A DNA stretch of 64,000 nt. It comes from Bacillota bacterium (GTDB taxonomy: Bacteria > Bacillota > Clostridia > Christensenellales > Aristaeellaceae). The notes under the pieces were generated by a model. The model made no database searches. It had not been told where the DNA came from and saw only the letters and a program-made list of their open reading frames with translations. A program made the position numbers and the translations under genes. Of this stretch, positions 36,888 through 45,166 are shown in pieces. The stretch is taken from the NCBI GenBank assembly GCA_023421395.1, contig JAEZTL010000033.1:50984-114983 (forward strand), written 5' to 3'. Every line of letters starts with the position of its first letter. Within the stretch, counting starts at the first letter, position 1.

Positions 36888-37472
36888 TCACACCTTGATT
36901 TTGAACAGCCCGTGCCAATTACAGTAGGCGTAGATATCCCCATGCCCGGCGATGGGAAAACGCGCCTGGGCATCCTGTTCCGGATAGAGCTTGAGAAATT
37001 GCACCCGGTTCATCGTCACATAGGCGAAAAAGGACAGATAGTGCGTCCGGGTCATCGGATGGGGTACGGTCACGTAATAATCCGTTTCGATTTTTTCCAC
37101 GCGAACCTCGTGGGCGTCGTCCGCGCTCTCCGCCTCCAGCGCCGGCAGCGCCACGCCGCAGCAGCTGAAGGCGCCTTGCCCGACGGAAAAGATCGCGTTG
37201 CCGCAGATCGGGCACACGTGAAAGCAGCCCTTGCGCATGTTTCCGGCGCGGTTGGCGTTTTCGATCCGCTCACCGGACAGAAGCTCCGCCACCGACACGC
37301 CCAGCGCCTTCGCCAGCGGCTCGATCAGGCTGATGTCCGGCAGCCCCTTGCCCGTCTCCCACTTGGAGACCGCCTTGTCGCTGACCATCACCATCTCGGC
37401 CAGTCGTTTTTGCGTGTACCCTTTCCCTTCGCGAAGCGCCCGGATGGCGCCGCCCGTGACAAAACCGCTCAT
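36888..37472 (-). CDS. XRE-type HTH regulator fused to a superoxide-reductase-like domain
   Basis: A 194-residue protein. Residues 5-66 form an HTH_3 DNA-binding domain (GYTQKRLAEMVMVSDKAVSK). A four-cysteine site follows (Cys87, 90, 104, 105). The C-terminal 75 residues match desulfoferrodoxin/neelaredoxin: His121, His138 and His144 (VPHPMTRTHY) and Cys184/His187 (YCNWHGLFK), the His4Cys iron site of superoxide reductase. It may be a superoxide or redox sensor, not a bulk enzyme. AGGAGGG lies before ATG 37472. The target may be adjacent pseudogenes or distant genes. Confidence 0.85.
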   Translation of the reverse strand: MSGFVTGGAIRALREGKGYTQKRLAEMVMVSDKAVSKWETGKGLPDISLIEPLAKALGVSVAELLSGERIENANRAGNMRKGCFHVCPICGNAIFSVGQGAFSCCGVALPALEAESADDAHEVRVEKIETDYYVTVPHPMTRTHYLSFFAYVTMNRVQFLKLYPEQDAQARFPIAGHGDIYAYCNWHGLFKIKV

Positions 37473-37499
37473 ATCGTTATCCCTCCTGAAATCCTGCCG

Positions 37500-38011
37500 T
37501 CATTGTAACACGGCAGACAGAAGGCGGCACCCTACGCTGCGTAGACACGGAGCGCAGACGCGCCACTCGGCAGACCATTCCTCGGTTTCGACGGACATCT
37601 TTTCGTCATTGATGATGTGAAGCGTCCGTTTGACGCGGAACCCGCCGCCTGGTTGGCTGGTCAGGTCAAACCGGATGTCGGTGCGCCACCAGTTGTTCGC
37701 GTTCTCGACCCAGGAGGAGATTTCACGGCCCTTCATGGTTATGATCAGCGCATACGTGCCGTAATCGCTGTCGATGGAATAGCCGCCGGCGGTTTTCGCG
37801 CCCTCGCCCGAAGAATCGCCGTCCAGATACCTGAGCCCATAGTTCTCGGCGACAGTAACGCCCCGTCCCGGTACACCCAAATGTTCATGCGGTCGGAAAA
37901 CCCCATGCCGTAGTGCCGCTGGTACCAGTCCGTGCGGTATACCAGGGCCGTGAGCATCGCGAGAACGGCGAGAGCGGCCGCGGCGATCAGAAGAATCCTG
38001 CGGATGCGCAT
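37500..38011 (-). pseudogene. Frameshifted membrane-anchored protein gene, unknown
   Basis: ATG 38011 (AAAGGGGG upstream) begins MRIRRILLIAAAALAVLAML, one membrane helix, then FSDRMNIWVYRDG. The frame breaks at the four-C run 37861-37864. From there another frame reads VTVAENYGLRYLDGD to EEWSAEW and stops at 37500. One extra G in the reverse-strand run would join them as RDGGVTVAEN. I do not recognise the family. The homopolymer location leaves sequencing error as a real possibility. Confidence 0.7.
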
Positions 38012-38096
38012 GGCGCGGCCCCCTTTCACGCGCGGCGCGTTGGTTCCATGCGCCGCTTACACCATTCTACCAAAAGCGGCCTCCGACAGAAAAGCA

Positions 38097-38125
38097 AACA
38101 GCCTGCCCTGACCGGGCAGACTGTT
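38097..38125 (-). terminator. Terminator after tRNA-Lys
   Basis: Reverse strand: a stem of 5 + 6 bp (38125-38121 with 38101-38097; 38119-38114 with 38108-38103) with a single mismatch, followed by TGCTTTTC. Confidence 0.75.
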
Positions 38126-38126
38126 C

Positions 38127-38202
38127 TGGTGGACCATCAGGGACTCGAACCCTGGACACCCTGATTAAGAGTCAGGTGCTCTACCAACTGAGCTAATGGT
38201 CC
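38127..38202 (-). tRNA. tRNA-Lys (anticodon CTT)
   Basis: A 76-base gene on the reverse strand including encoded CCA (38129-38127). Acceptor GGACCAT pairs with ATGGTCC; the D arm AGCTCAGTTGGTAGAGCA, the anticodon arm CCTGA-CTCTTAA-TCAGG with anticodon CTT, and the T arm with GTTCGAGTC are all present. Confidence 0.98.
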
Positions 38203-38224
38203 GCATTCTTACGGAACGGGCATC

Positions 38225-38253
38225 ATTATAACATGGCTTTGGGGCGGTGTCAA
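38225..38253 (-). promoter_or_regulatory. Consensus promoter for tRNA-Lys
   Basis: Reverse strand: TTGACA (38253-38248), 17-base spacer, TATAAT (38230-38225), a perfect consensus match. Confidence 0.95.
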
Positions 38254-38380
38254 GCGAAAAGTGGACGCCGCGCGAAAAATGTTGAAAGCCGCCCGGGTTG
38301 AATCGGGCGCTCTTTTTTCACCGCGTTTTGATGAACCGGGATGAAAGAGCCGCCGGAAAACCGGCGGCCCATCGCTTCAT

Positions 38381-38872
38381 TTATAGTGTGATCTCGAACT
38401 GCTCGCACTCCTCCAGCGGCACGACCTCGCAGTCCAGCGCGTAGGTGCGCTGGGGCAGGCCGATCAGGACGTGCACGGCGGGCTTTGAAACCGGCAGCGG
38501 CGCCAGGTGCCACACGCCCCGGTTCAGCCTGACCAGCGTCCCCCGCGGCACGACGAAGGCCTCCGCCTTCGAGGTGTCGGGCTTCCCGGGCGTGGTCGGC
38601 GCGACATGGATCACCGCGTCGTCGTCCAGCGGCAGAATGATCTCATCGGCCATTTCGTGCATTTCCATAGCGTCAATGACCATGCGCTCCGGCTTTTTCA
38701 CCTCAAGGGGCGAAAACGCGAAGTCGTCCTCCGAGTAGACCATCACCCGGTCGGGGAAAAACCGGTGCAGCGCGCCGTCCAGCGAAAAGCCCGCTGGATT
38801 GAGCATGTCCACCATGGCGCCGTAAGGCGCGATGGCGGCGTGGGAAACCGGGGAAACCTTGATCGTCTTCAT
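38381..38872 (-). CDS. Ureidoglycolate lyase-like cupin protein
   Basis: A 163-residue cytoplasmic cupin. IAPYGAMVDMLNP, DEIILPLDDDAVIHVAP and RLNRGVWHLAPLPV, with the WH pair, resemble ureidoglycolate lyase (AllA). That enzyme releases urea from ureidoglycolate in allantoin breakdown, but no other allantoin genes are nearby, so the real substrate may be different. It lies 4 bases after serS on the same strand and is likely co-transcribed from the serS promoter. Confidence 0.75.
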   Translation of the reverse strand: MKTIKVSPVSHAAIAPYGAMVDMLNPAGFSLDGALHRFFPDRVMVYSEDDFAFSPLEVKKPERMVIDAMEMHEMADEIILPLDDDAVIHVAPTTPGKPDTSKAEAFVVPRGTLVRLNRGVWHLAPLPVSKPAVHVLIGLPQRTYALDCEVVPLEECEQFEITL

Positions 38873-38876
38873 GCGC

Positions 38877-40148
38877 TCACCTCTTCTTGATGACGTCCAT
38901 GCCCAGGAAGGGCCGGAGCACTTCCGGCACCACCACGCTGCCGTCGCCCTGCTGGAACTGCTCCACGATGGCGGGCATCAGTCGGCTGGTGGCGAGGCCG
39001 GAGCCGTTCAGCGTGTGTACGAACTCGATCTTCTTGGTGTCCTTCCTGCGGAAGCGGATGTTGCCGCGCCGCGCCTGGTAGTCCATGGCGTTGGAGACGG
39101 ACGAGCATTCCTTGTACTCGTTCATGCTGGGCAGCCACAGCTCGATATCAAAGGTAGTGGCCATGGCGTCGGAGCAGTCCTCGGCGGCCAGCTTGGAAAG
39201 CTGATAGTGCAGCCCCAGGCCCTCCACCAGGCGGCAGGCCTTTTGGATCAGCTCCTCGTGCATCCGGACGGAATCCTCCGGCTTCGTGTAGCCGAACATT
39301 TCCACCTTGTTGAACTGGTGGCCGCGCACCATGCCGCGCTCGCTGGCGCGGTAGGAGCCCGCCTCCCGGCGGTAGCAGGGGGTGTAGGCAAAGAGGCGCC
39401 TGGGCAGGTCGTCCTCGTCCAGGATTTCGCCGCGGTAAAGGTTGATCAGCGCCGTCTCCGCGGTGGGCAAAAGGAAATGGAAACCCTCTTCCGCCAGACG
39501 GTACACGTCCTCCTCAAACTTGGGGAACTGGCCGGCGGTCAGCCCGCATTCATAGGTCAGGATATGGGGCGGCAGCATGAAGGTGTAGCCGTCCTTGATG
39601 TGCTCGGTAATGAAGTAGTTGATGAGCGCCCACTCGAGCCGCGCGCCCAGGTCGGTGTAGAGCCAATAGCCGTTGCCGCCCATTTTGACGCCGCGCTCGT
39701 AATCGATCAGGCCCAGCTCGGTGCAGAGCTCCACATGGTTCTTGGGCTCAAAGGGCCAGGAGGGCTTTTCACCGAAACGCTTCACGACCTGATTGTTCTC
39801 CTTGCCACCGGCGACGACACCCTCGGCGGGCAGGTTGGGCAGGCGCAATAGGAAGGCGCGGATTTCTTCCTCCACGGCTCCCTGGGCCTCGTCCAGCGCC
39901 TTGACGCGGTCGGCCATATCCTTGAGCTGCGCCATCAGCGCCGTGGTATCCTCACCGCGTTTTTTGAGGGCCGGAATGTCCTTATTCAGGCGGTTGCGCT
40001 CCGCCTTGATCGCCTCGTTCTCGGCCACCAGGCTGCGGCGCTTCTGGTCCATTTCGAGGAGCGCGTCGAGATCCGCGTCGCACCCCTTCTTCGCGAGCCC
40101 GGCCTTGACGAATTCCGGGTTCGACCGGATCAGGTTCATGTCCAGCAT
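38877..40148 (-). CDS. serS: Seryl-tRNA synthetase
   Basis: A 423-residue class II synthetase that charges tRNA-Ser and tRNA-Sec. The N-terminal coiled-coil arm (about 1-105) that grips the tRNA long arm is present, then motif 2 (CYRREAGSY, RGMVRGHQFNKVEMF) and motif 3 (NGSGLATSRLMPAIVEQFQ). The start MLDMNLIRSNPE at ATG 40148 is standard, with GAAAGAGG upstream. No T-box leader precedes it; the promoter sits 30 bases upstream inside an inverted repeat. tRNA-Ser(CGA) is at 60815 in this window. Confidence 0.97.
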   Translation of the reverse strand: MLDMNLIRSNPEFVKAGLAKKGCDADLDALLEMDQKRRSLVAENEAIKAERNRLNKDIPALKKRGEDTTALMAQLKDMADRVKALDEAQGAVEEEIRAFLLRLPNLPAEGVVAGGKENNQVVKRFGEKPSWPFEPKNHVELCTELGLIDYERGVKMGGNGYWLYTDLGARLEWALINYFITEHIKDGYTFMLPPHILTYECGLTAGQFPKFEEDVYRLAEEGFHFLLPTAETALINLYRGEILDEDDLPRRLFAYTPCYRREAGSYRASERGMVRGHQFNKVEMFGYTKPEDSVRMHEELIQKACRLVEGLGLHYQLSKLAAEDCSDAMATTFDIELWLPSMNEYKECSSVSNAMDYQARRGNIRFRRKDTKKIEFVHTLNGSGLATSRLMPAIVEQFQQGDGSVVVPEVLRPFLGMDVIKKR

Positions 40149-40179
40149 TTGAACGCCTCTTTCATTTATTACTGCAATT

Positions 40180-40208
40180 ATTATAGGCAATTTGCCCGAT
40201 ACCATCAA
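40180..40208 (-). promoter_or_regulatory. Sigma-A promoter for serS
   Basis: Reverse strand: TTGATG (40208-40203), 17-base spacer, TATAAT (40185-40180). Confidence 0.8.
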
Positions 40209-40221
40209 GCGCATCGGGCAA
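40192..40221 (-). repeat. Inverted repeat enclosing the serS -35 box
   Basis: TTGCCCGAT (40192-40200) and ATCGGGCAA (40213-40221) are exact complements, and the -35 element lies in the 12-base loop. It could be an operator, or the terminator of the upstream glycosyltransferase gene although there is no T tract. Confidence 0.5.
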
Positions 40222-40244
40222 TTTAACATTATTCGGGAGCGTGA

Positions 40245-41168
40245 TCAGGCGCGGAAATCCTTCGCGGAGCGGCCCTGCCGCTGCATCAGCGCTGCAAAGC
40301 ACCGGTCGTTGGCGCCGCGGCTGACGTTATCCTCCTTGAGGGAGGTCGTCTGGGTTTCCTGGAGTTCGACACAGTCCATCAGCGCCTGTTTTCCACAGAT
40401 GACCACCCGGGTGCCGGTTTCGACCTCCATGAACTTGAGCCACAGATCGTCGTTGTTCAGCGAGGTCTCCCGGATCGCCTCCACATCAAAGGCGGCCGGC
40501 GGGATCGAGCGCGGCGGGTACAGAACGCCGCAGCCGCCGGTGGCCACGTAGCGCATCGAGGGATGGTCCCGCTCGCCGCACTCCCATTCCCATTCGGCGT
40601 AGGGGCGGATCTTCCCGTCGTGGCCGAAGGTGATCTTGTGGGCGCGGAGCGCGCTGACGCAGCCCGGGAACCTGCGCCAGGAGGCGACGAGCGTCTCCAC
40701 CAGCGCGCGCGGGTAGACGGTGTCGTCGTCCACGGTGATGACCACGTCCTCCGGGTATTCCTGCATCGCGAAGAAGTACTTCTTGTGGGGCTTCAGGTTG
40801 TGAGGGACGTAGCGGATCTCAAGGCCGTAGCGCGTCAGGTCCAGGACGGCCTCCGGCACCTCCGATGGGGGCGTGAAGTCGTCCAGGTACAGGATGAGCC
40901 TGTCGGGCTTCATCGTCTGGTCAAGAAGGCGTTTGAGCACGACGTCCAGCGTGTTGAACCGGGCCGGATAGCTGGCCAGCGACACGGTGATCTTTCGGTC
41001 CCGCGCTTCCCGGTTCAGCCCGAACTCCAACGCCTTGGAGGCGATGAGCGCCAGCGCCTCGGGCAGGATGCGCGCCTGGTACGCCCTTTTGCGCTTGCGG
41101 CGGCGCCTTCGCTGATCCCTGATGATCAACTTCCGCACGTGACTGACGCATCTTTTGGCAAACTGCAT
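40245..41168 (-). CDS. Family 2-like glycosyltransferase
   Basis: A 307-residue cytoplasmic or peripheral protein with a very basic start (IRDQRRRRRKRKRAY). The GT-A core contains KITVSLASYPARFNTLDVVL, LILYLDDF, DVVITVDDDTVYP (a DxD-type nucleotide-sugar metal site) and RYVATGGCGVLYPP. Such enzymes often add sugars to surface polysaccharides, but the acceptor is unknown. I choose ATG 41168; an ATG at 41183 is also possible, and a 185-base leader separates it from the promoter. No other glycan gene is adjacent. Confidence 0.75.
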   Translation of the reverse strand: MQFAKRCVSHVRKLIIRDQRRRRRKRKRAYQARILPEALALIASKALEFGLNREARDRKITVSLASYPARFNTLDVVLKRLLDQTMKPDRLILYLDDFTPPSEVPEAVLDLTRYGLEIRYVPHNLKPHKKYFFAMQEYPEDVVITVDDDTVYPRALVETLVASWRRFPGCVSALRAHKITFGHDGKIRPYAEWEWECGERDHPSMRYVATGGCGVLYPPRSIPPAAFDVEAIRETSLNNDDLWLKFMEVETGTRVVICGKQALMDCVELQETQTTSLKEDNVSRGANDRCFAALMQRQGRSAKDFRA

Positions 41169-41360
41169 CGCAGCTTCCCCCATTCGTTTGATCCGCGCTT
41201 CGGAAAAGCCGGCATCCCGCCCAAAACATTGCCTTCCGTTAAGAAAATATTTCAAAACGGAAAACAGGCACTGCATTTCGTATCGTTTCGGGCGGGTTTC
41301 CGGCACGGTATCGTTCGTTTTGTTGAAGAAAAACACATTTCCTGTCGTTTTTGCGTAAGT

Positions 41361-41389
41361 ATTGTATCCCGCCCCGGTCATCCCGTCAA
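41361..41389 (-). promoter_or_regulatory. Sigma-A promoter for the glycosyltransferase
   Basis: Reverse strand: TTGACG (41389-41384), 17-base spacer, TACAAT (41366-41361). Confidence 0.75.
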
Positions 41390-41437
41390 GCGACCGCCGC
41401 GTTAAGTCTCTCGCGCCGCGCGCTTTCCACATTTTTC

Positions 41438-41467
41438 GTGACTTCCCGCGCCGCCTTATGCTATAAT
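41438..41467 (+). promoter_or_regulatory. Promoter for the DNA methyltransferase
   Basis: GTGACT (41438-41443), 18-base spacer, TATAAT (41462-41467); the leader is about 20 bases. Confidence 0.65.
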
Positions 41468-41492
41468 GGGGCAAACTGCTGGAGGTGGCGTC

Positions 41493-42731
41493 ATGCGGCT
41501 GGAACGGGTGCTGGTGGAACGGGAACTGACGCCGGGCGAAGCGCCGCGCGGCGAATTTTACGCCCGGGACATCGCCTCCATCGCGCCCGCGCTGATCGAA
41601 AAATACGCGGGCAAGGCGCAGCTGATCTACCTGGACCCGCCCTTTCTGACGGGGGACACCTTTGCCATGCGCACACGGGTGGGCGCAAAGGAGTGGAAGA
41701 GCGGGGTCGGCTCGCTGATGCAGACCGCCTATTCCGACGACCTGCCGCCCGAGGCCCACTATGCCATGCTGCGCCACGCGCTGGTAACCGCCCGGGAACT
41801 CCTGTCAGACAGCGGCGTGATCTTTCTGCATGTGGATTCCCGCACCAGCGCGCGCCTCAGGCTTCTCGCCGACGAGGTGTTCGGCGAGGCCAACTTTCTC
41901 AACGAAATCATCTGGGCCTACCAGACCGGCGGCCGTGCGCGGCGCTACTTCAGCCGCAAGCATGACAACATCCTTTTCTACCGCAAGGGACGGCGCTATT
42001 TCTTCAACATCGCCGCCGTGCCCGTAGAGCGCGAAGGCGCGCGCCGCAACCACATGAAGCGTCATGTGGACACCGACGGCCGCGTGTACCGATCGATCCG
42101 CTCCGGCGGCAAGATCTACACCTACTACGACGACGATCCCGCCTACCCCGGCGACGTGTGGGACGACGTGAGCCACCTGCAGCAGAAAGACCCTCAGCGC
42201 ACCGGCTACGACACGCAAAAGCCGCTGAGCCTTCTGACCCGCATCGTCCGTTGCGCCTCCCGCCCCGGGGACCTGGTGATGGATCTTTTCGCCGGCTCCG
42301 GCACGACGCTGGAGGCCGCCCGCCAGGAAGGCCGCCGCTTCGTGGGCGTGGACAAGAGTCCCTTTTCCCACCAGACGGTTCGGAAGCGCCTGATGAGCGC
42401 GCAGATGCTCTTTGACGCCCCCTCCTCCGAGGGCGCGCCCGAGGCGGATTGCTCCCTCCTGACCGGCGTCGGCTTTTACGAATTGACGCTGGACCGGTTC
42501 CAGTTGGAAGATGGCATCGCCGCGCGCAAGTTCTCCGGGCTGGACGGGGTGGACAACTGGGGAGCCGGCTACCTTCGGGGCGGCGCGTTCCACCTGATGG
42601 CACGGGAAGAGCGTACGCAACGCTCCCCTGCGCTGACCGGACGGCTGAGCCTGCCGGTGTTCGAGGGTGCGCCCGCCGTGCGCGTGGGGGACGTGCTGGG
42701 CCGCGCTTTTTACTACCTGCTGAAGGACTGA
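41493..42731 (+). CDS. Solitary beta-class DNA methyltransferase (N6-A or N4-C)
   Basis: A 412-residue site-specific methyltransferase. Catalytic motif IV LIYLDPPF (Asp48) precedes the SAM-binding motif I DLFAGSGTTLEAA (Asp264), the order of beta-class enzymes such as type III Mod subunits. Between them lies the target-recognition region, with FLNEIIWAYQTGGRARRYF. The last about 110 residues have no clear motif. No restriction gene or second methyltransferase adjoins it, so it could mark DNA for regulation, not defence. GGAGGTGG lies 8 bases before ATG 41493. Specificity cannot be read from sequence. Confidence 0.88.
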   Translation: MRLERVLVERELTPGEAPRGEFYARDIASIAPALIEKYAGKAQLIYLDPPFLTGDTFAMRTRVGAKEWKSGVGSLMQTAYSDDLPPEAHYAMLRHALVTARELLSDSGVIFLHVDSRTSARLRLLADEVFGEANFLNEIIWAYQTGGRARRYFSRKHDNILFYRKGRRYFFNIAAVPVEREGARRNHMKRHVDTDGRVYRSIRSGGKIYTYYDDDPAYPGDVWDDVSHLQQKDPQRTGYDTQKPLSLLTRIVRCASRPGDLVMDLFAGSGTTLEAARQEGRRFVGVDKSPFSHQTVRKRLMSAQMLFDAPSSEGAPEADCSLLTGVGFYELTLDRFQLEDGIAARKFSGLDGVDNWGAGYLRGGAFHLMAREERTQRSPALTGRLSLPVFEGAPAVRVGDVLGRAFYYLLKD

Positions 42732-42792
42732 AATTCAAAAAACGCTTGCACACCCACAATTTCCCGGCTTTTTGACCGGGCTGAAATTAACA

Positions 42793-42832
42793 GAAACCGC
42801 CGCGCATGCGCGCTTGCGCATCGGCGGCGTTT
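42793..42832 (+). terminator. Terminator after the DNA methyltransferase
   Basis: GAAACCGCCG (42793-42802) pairs with CGGCGG-C-GTTTC (42822-42832) with one bulge, followed by TTG. Its right half overlaps the serC promoter spacer. Confidence 0.6.
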
Positions 42833-42842
42833 CTTGTATAAT
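42814..42842 (+). promoter_or_regulatory. Sigma-A promoter of serC-serA
   Basis: TTGCGC (42814-42819), 17-base spacer, TATAAT (42837-42842). The leader is about 70 bases and holds a small CATCGG/CCGATG hairpin. Confidence 0.8.
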
Positions 42843-42917
42843 CATCGGCAATATACCGATGTACTGCGCAAAAGCGCACGTATCGGGAAACAGAATATTT
42901 CGGGGAGGCGTTCAAAG

Positions 42918-44000
42918 ATGAACCGCGTTTTCAATTTTGCGCCCGGGCCTGCCGCGATGCCGCTTGAAGCGCTGGAGACCGCCGCGCGCGAGATGACCTC
43001 GTATAAAAATACGGGCGTGTCCGTGATGGAGATGAGCCATCGCTCCAAGATGTATCTGGAGATCTTCGACGAAACGGTGGCCCTCATCCGGGAGTTGATG
43101 GCGATTCCCGACGAATACGCAGTTCTCCTGCTTCAGGGCGGCGCAACCGCTCAGTTTGCCGCAGTGCCGATGAACCTGATGACCCAAAACGGCAAGGCCG
43201 ACTATGTGGACAGCGGCTCCTTCGCCCACGGCGCGATGGTGGAGGCCGGTAAGTACGGCGCGGCCCGCGCCGCCGCCAGCTCCCGGGACATCGGCTATAC
43301 CCGCGTGCCGGACGTCGATCCCGCCGCCCTCGACCCCGAGGCGGATTATGTGCACATCACCACCAACAACACCATCTACGGCACCCGGTTCACCCATCTC
43401 CCCGAAACGGGAAACGTGCCGCTGGTCGCCGACATGTCCTCAAACATCCTGTCGGAAGTTTACGACGTCCGCGATTTCGGCGTGATCTACGCCGGCGCGC
43501 AGAAGAACATCGGCCCCGCCGGCGTGACGCTGGTGGTGGTGCGAAAAGACCTTCTGGGCCGCGAAACGCCTACCACCCCGAACGTGCTGAACTGGAAAAA
43601 AATGACCGACGCGGGCTCAATGCTCAATACCCCCACCACTTATTCGATCTACATGGCGGGGCTTTGCCTGAAGTGGCTGAAGGAAAAGGGCGGCGTCGCC
43701 GCGATGGAAAAAATCAACATTGAAAAGGCAAAGCGGTTCTACGGCTTCCTGGATGAAAGCCGCCTGTTCAAGGGCGTTGCCGAAAAGCCCTGGCGCTCCC
43801 GCATGAACGTCACCTTCCGCAGCGGCGACGAGGCGCTGGACGACGCCTTCGTCAAGGAGGCGGCCAAGGCCGGACTGATCAACCTCAAGGGACACCGCTC
43901 GGTGGGCGGCATGCGCGCCAGCATCTATAACGCCATGCCCGCGGAGGGCGTCGAGGCGCTGGTGGACTTCATGAAGCGCTTTGAAGCCGGGAGGGCGTGA
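42918..44000 (+). CDS. serC: Phosphoserine aminotransferase
   Basis: SerC converts 3-phosphohydroxypyruvate to phosphoserine with glutamate. The 360-residue PLP enzyme has FNFAPGPAAMPLE, the LLLQGGATAQFAAVPMN region, the PLP lysine in YAGAQKNIGPAG (Lys196) and NLKGHRSVGGMRASIYNAM. ATG 42918 is preceded by GGGGAGG. serA follows with 2 bases between stop and start. Confidence 0.97.
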   Translation: MNRVFNFAPGPAAMPLEALETAAREMTSYKNTGVSVMEMSHRSKMYLEIFDETVALIRELMAIPDEYAVLLLQGGATAQFAAVPMNLMTQNGKADYVDSGSFAHGAMVEAGKYGAARAAASSRDIGYTRVPDVDPAALDPEADYVHITTNNTIYGTRFTHLPETGNVPLVADMSSNILSEVYDVRDFGVIYAGAQKNIGPAGVTLVVVRKDLLGRETPTTPNVLNWKKMTDAGSMLNTPTTYSIYMAGLCLKWLKEKGGVAAMEKINIEKAKRFYGFLDESRLFKGVAEKPWRSRMNVTFRSGDEALDDAFVKEAAKAGLINLKGHRSVGGMRASIYNAMPAEGVEALVDFMKRFEAGRA

Positions 44001-44002
44001 GC

Positions 44003-45166
44003 ATGTATACCATCAAGACGCTCAACGAGATTTCGCCGATCTATAAGGATTGCCTGAGCGCAGACCTCTATACCGTAGGCTCCGAGGCGGAAAGCCCCGA
44101 CGCGATTTTGGTGCGCAGCGCCGACATGCACAAGCTGGCGCTGCCGGAGTCGCTCATGGCCGTGGCCCGCGCCGGCGCGGGCGTCAACAACATTCCCGTG
44201 GAGGCGCTGGCGCAAAAGGGCGTGGTGGTGTTCAATACCCCCGGCGCCAACGCCAACGCCGTGCGTGAGCTGGCCGTAGCGGCGCTGCTGCTATCCTCCC
44301 GCAAGATCATCAAGGGCATCGAGTGGGTCCGGACGCTCAAGGGCATGGGCGCGGAGGTGCCCAAGCTGGTGGAAAAGGGCAAAAGCAAGTTCGTGGGGCC
44401 GGAGCTCCGTGGTAAGACGCTGGGCGTGATCGGACTGGGCGGCGTGGGCGTATTGGTGGCCAACGCGGGCGCGGGGCTGGACATGAACGTCATCGGCTTT
44501 GACCCGTTCATCACCGTGGAGCACGCCTGGATGCTGTCCCGGTCGGTTCACCGCGTGTCCAGCCAGGACGAGCTCTTGGCCAAGAGCGACTACGTGTCCA
44601 TCCACATCCCGCTGATGGACGAGACCCGCGGCAGCCTGAACGCCGCCCAACTCTCCAAGATGAAAAAGGGCGCGACGCTGATCAACCTGTCCCGCGGTGA
44701 ACTGGTGGTCAACCGGGACGTGCTGGCCGCCATCGAGAGCCGCCGTCTGCGCGCCTACGTGACCGACTTCCCCGAGGACGAGCTGATCGGCCAGAAGGGC
44801 GTCGTGGCCATCCCCCATCTGGGCGCGTCTACGCCGGAGAGCGAGGACAACTGTGTGGTCATGGCCAGCCGCCAGATCGACGAATACCTGCGACTGGGCG
44901 CGATCAAGAATTCCGTCAACTACCCGGATTGCGAGCTGGGCGATATCGCGGGGCACCGCATCTGTGTGCTACACGCCAACGTGCAGGGCGTGGTCGGCGC
45001 GATCACCGCGCGGATCGCGGCCGGCAACATCAACATCGGCGGTATGGTCAACCGCTCCCGCGGCAAGTACGCCTACACCGCGCTGGATCTGGACGAGGCG
45101 GTTTCGCCGGCACTGTGCCGGGAGATTTCCTCCCTGGACACCGTCTACGGGGTGCGCTGCCTGTGA
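44003..45166 (+). CDS. serA: D-3-phosphoglycerate dehydrogenase
   Basis: SerA opens serine synthesis by oxidising 3-phosphoglycerate. The 387-residue protein has the NAD site LGVIGLGGVGVLVANAGAG, the catalytic Arg/Glu/His set (VARAGAGVNN, NLSRGELV, IPHLGAST) and a C-terminal ACT domain (VLHANVQGVVGAITARIAAG) that normally binds serine for feedback. It is the short form, without the intervening ASB domain. ATG 44003 has GGAGGG 7 bases upstream; GTG 43997 is too close to that site. It overlaps the PHP gene by TGATG. Confidence 0.96.
   Translation: MYTIKTLNEISPIYKDCLSADLYTVGSEAESPDAILVRSADMHKLALPESLMAVARAGAGVNNIPVEALAQKGVVVFNTPGANANAVRELAVAALLLSSRKIIKGIEWVRTLKGMGAEVPKLVEKGKSKFVGPELRGKTLGVIGLGGVGVLVANAGAGLDMNVIGFDPFITVEHAWMLSRSVHRVSSQDELLAKSDYVSIHIPLMDETRGSLNAAQLSKMKKGATLINLSRGELVVNRDVLAAIESRRLRAYVTDFPEDELIGQKGVVAIPHLGASTPESEDNCVVMASRQIDEYLRLGAIKNSVNYPDCELGDIAGHRICVLHANVQGVVGAITARIAAGNINIGGMVNRSRGKYAYTALDLDEAVSPALCREISSLDTVYGVRCL

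Larger units (their letters stand above)
41169..41492. other. Divergent intergenic region, glycosyltransferase/methyltransferase
   Basis: No gene supported. It holds the leftward promoter 41361-41389 and the rightward promoter 41438-41467. The long leader of the glycosyltransferase is less GC-rich than its surroundings; no riboswitch family was recognised. A leftward reading-frame extension exists but has no ribosome binding site. Confidence 0.5.

Noticed and set aside
41266..41777. An extended N-terminus for the glycosyltransferase
   Set aside because: The extension crosses the promoter at 41361-41389 and antisense methyltransferase sequence and has no ribosome binding site.
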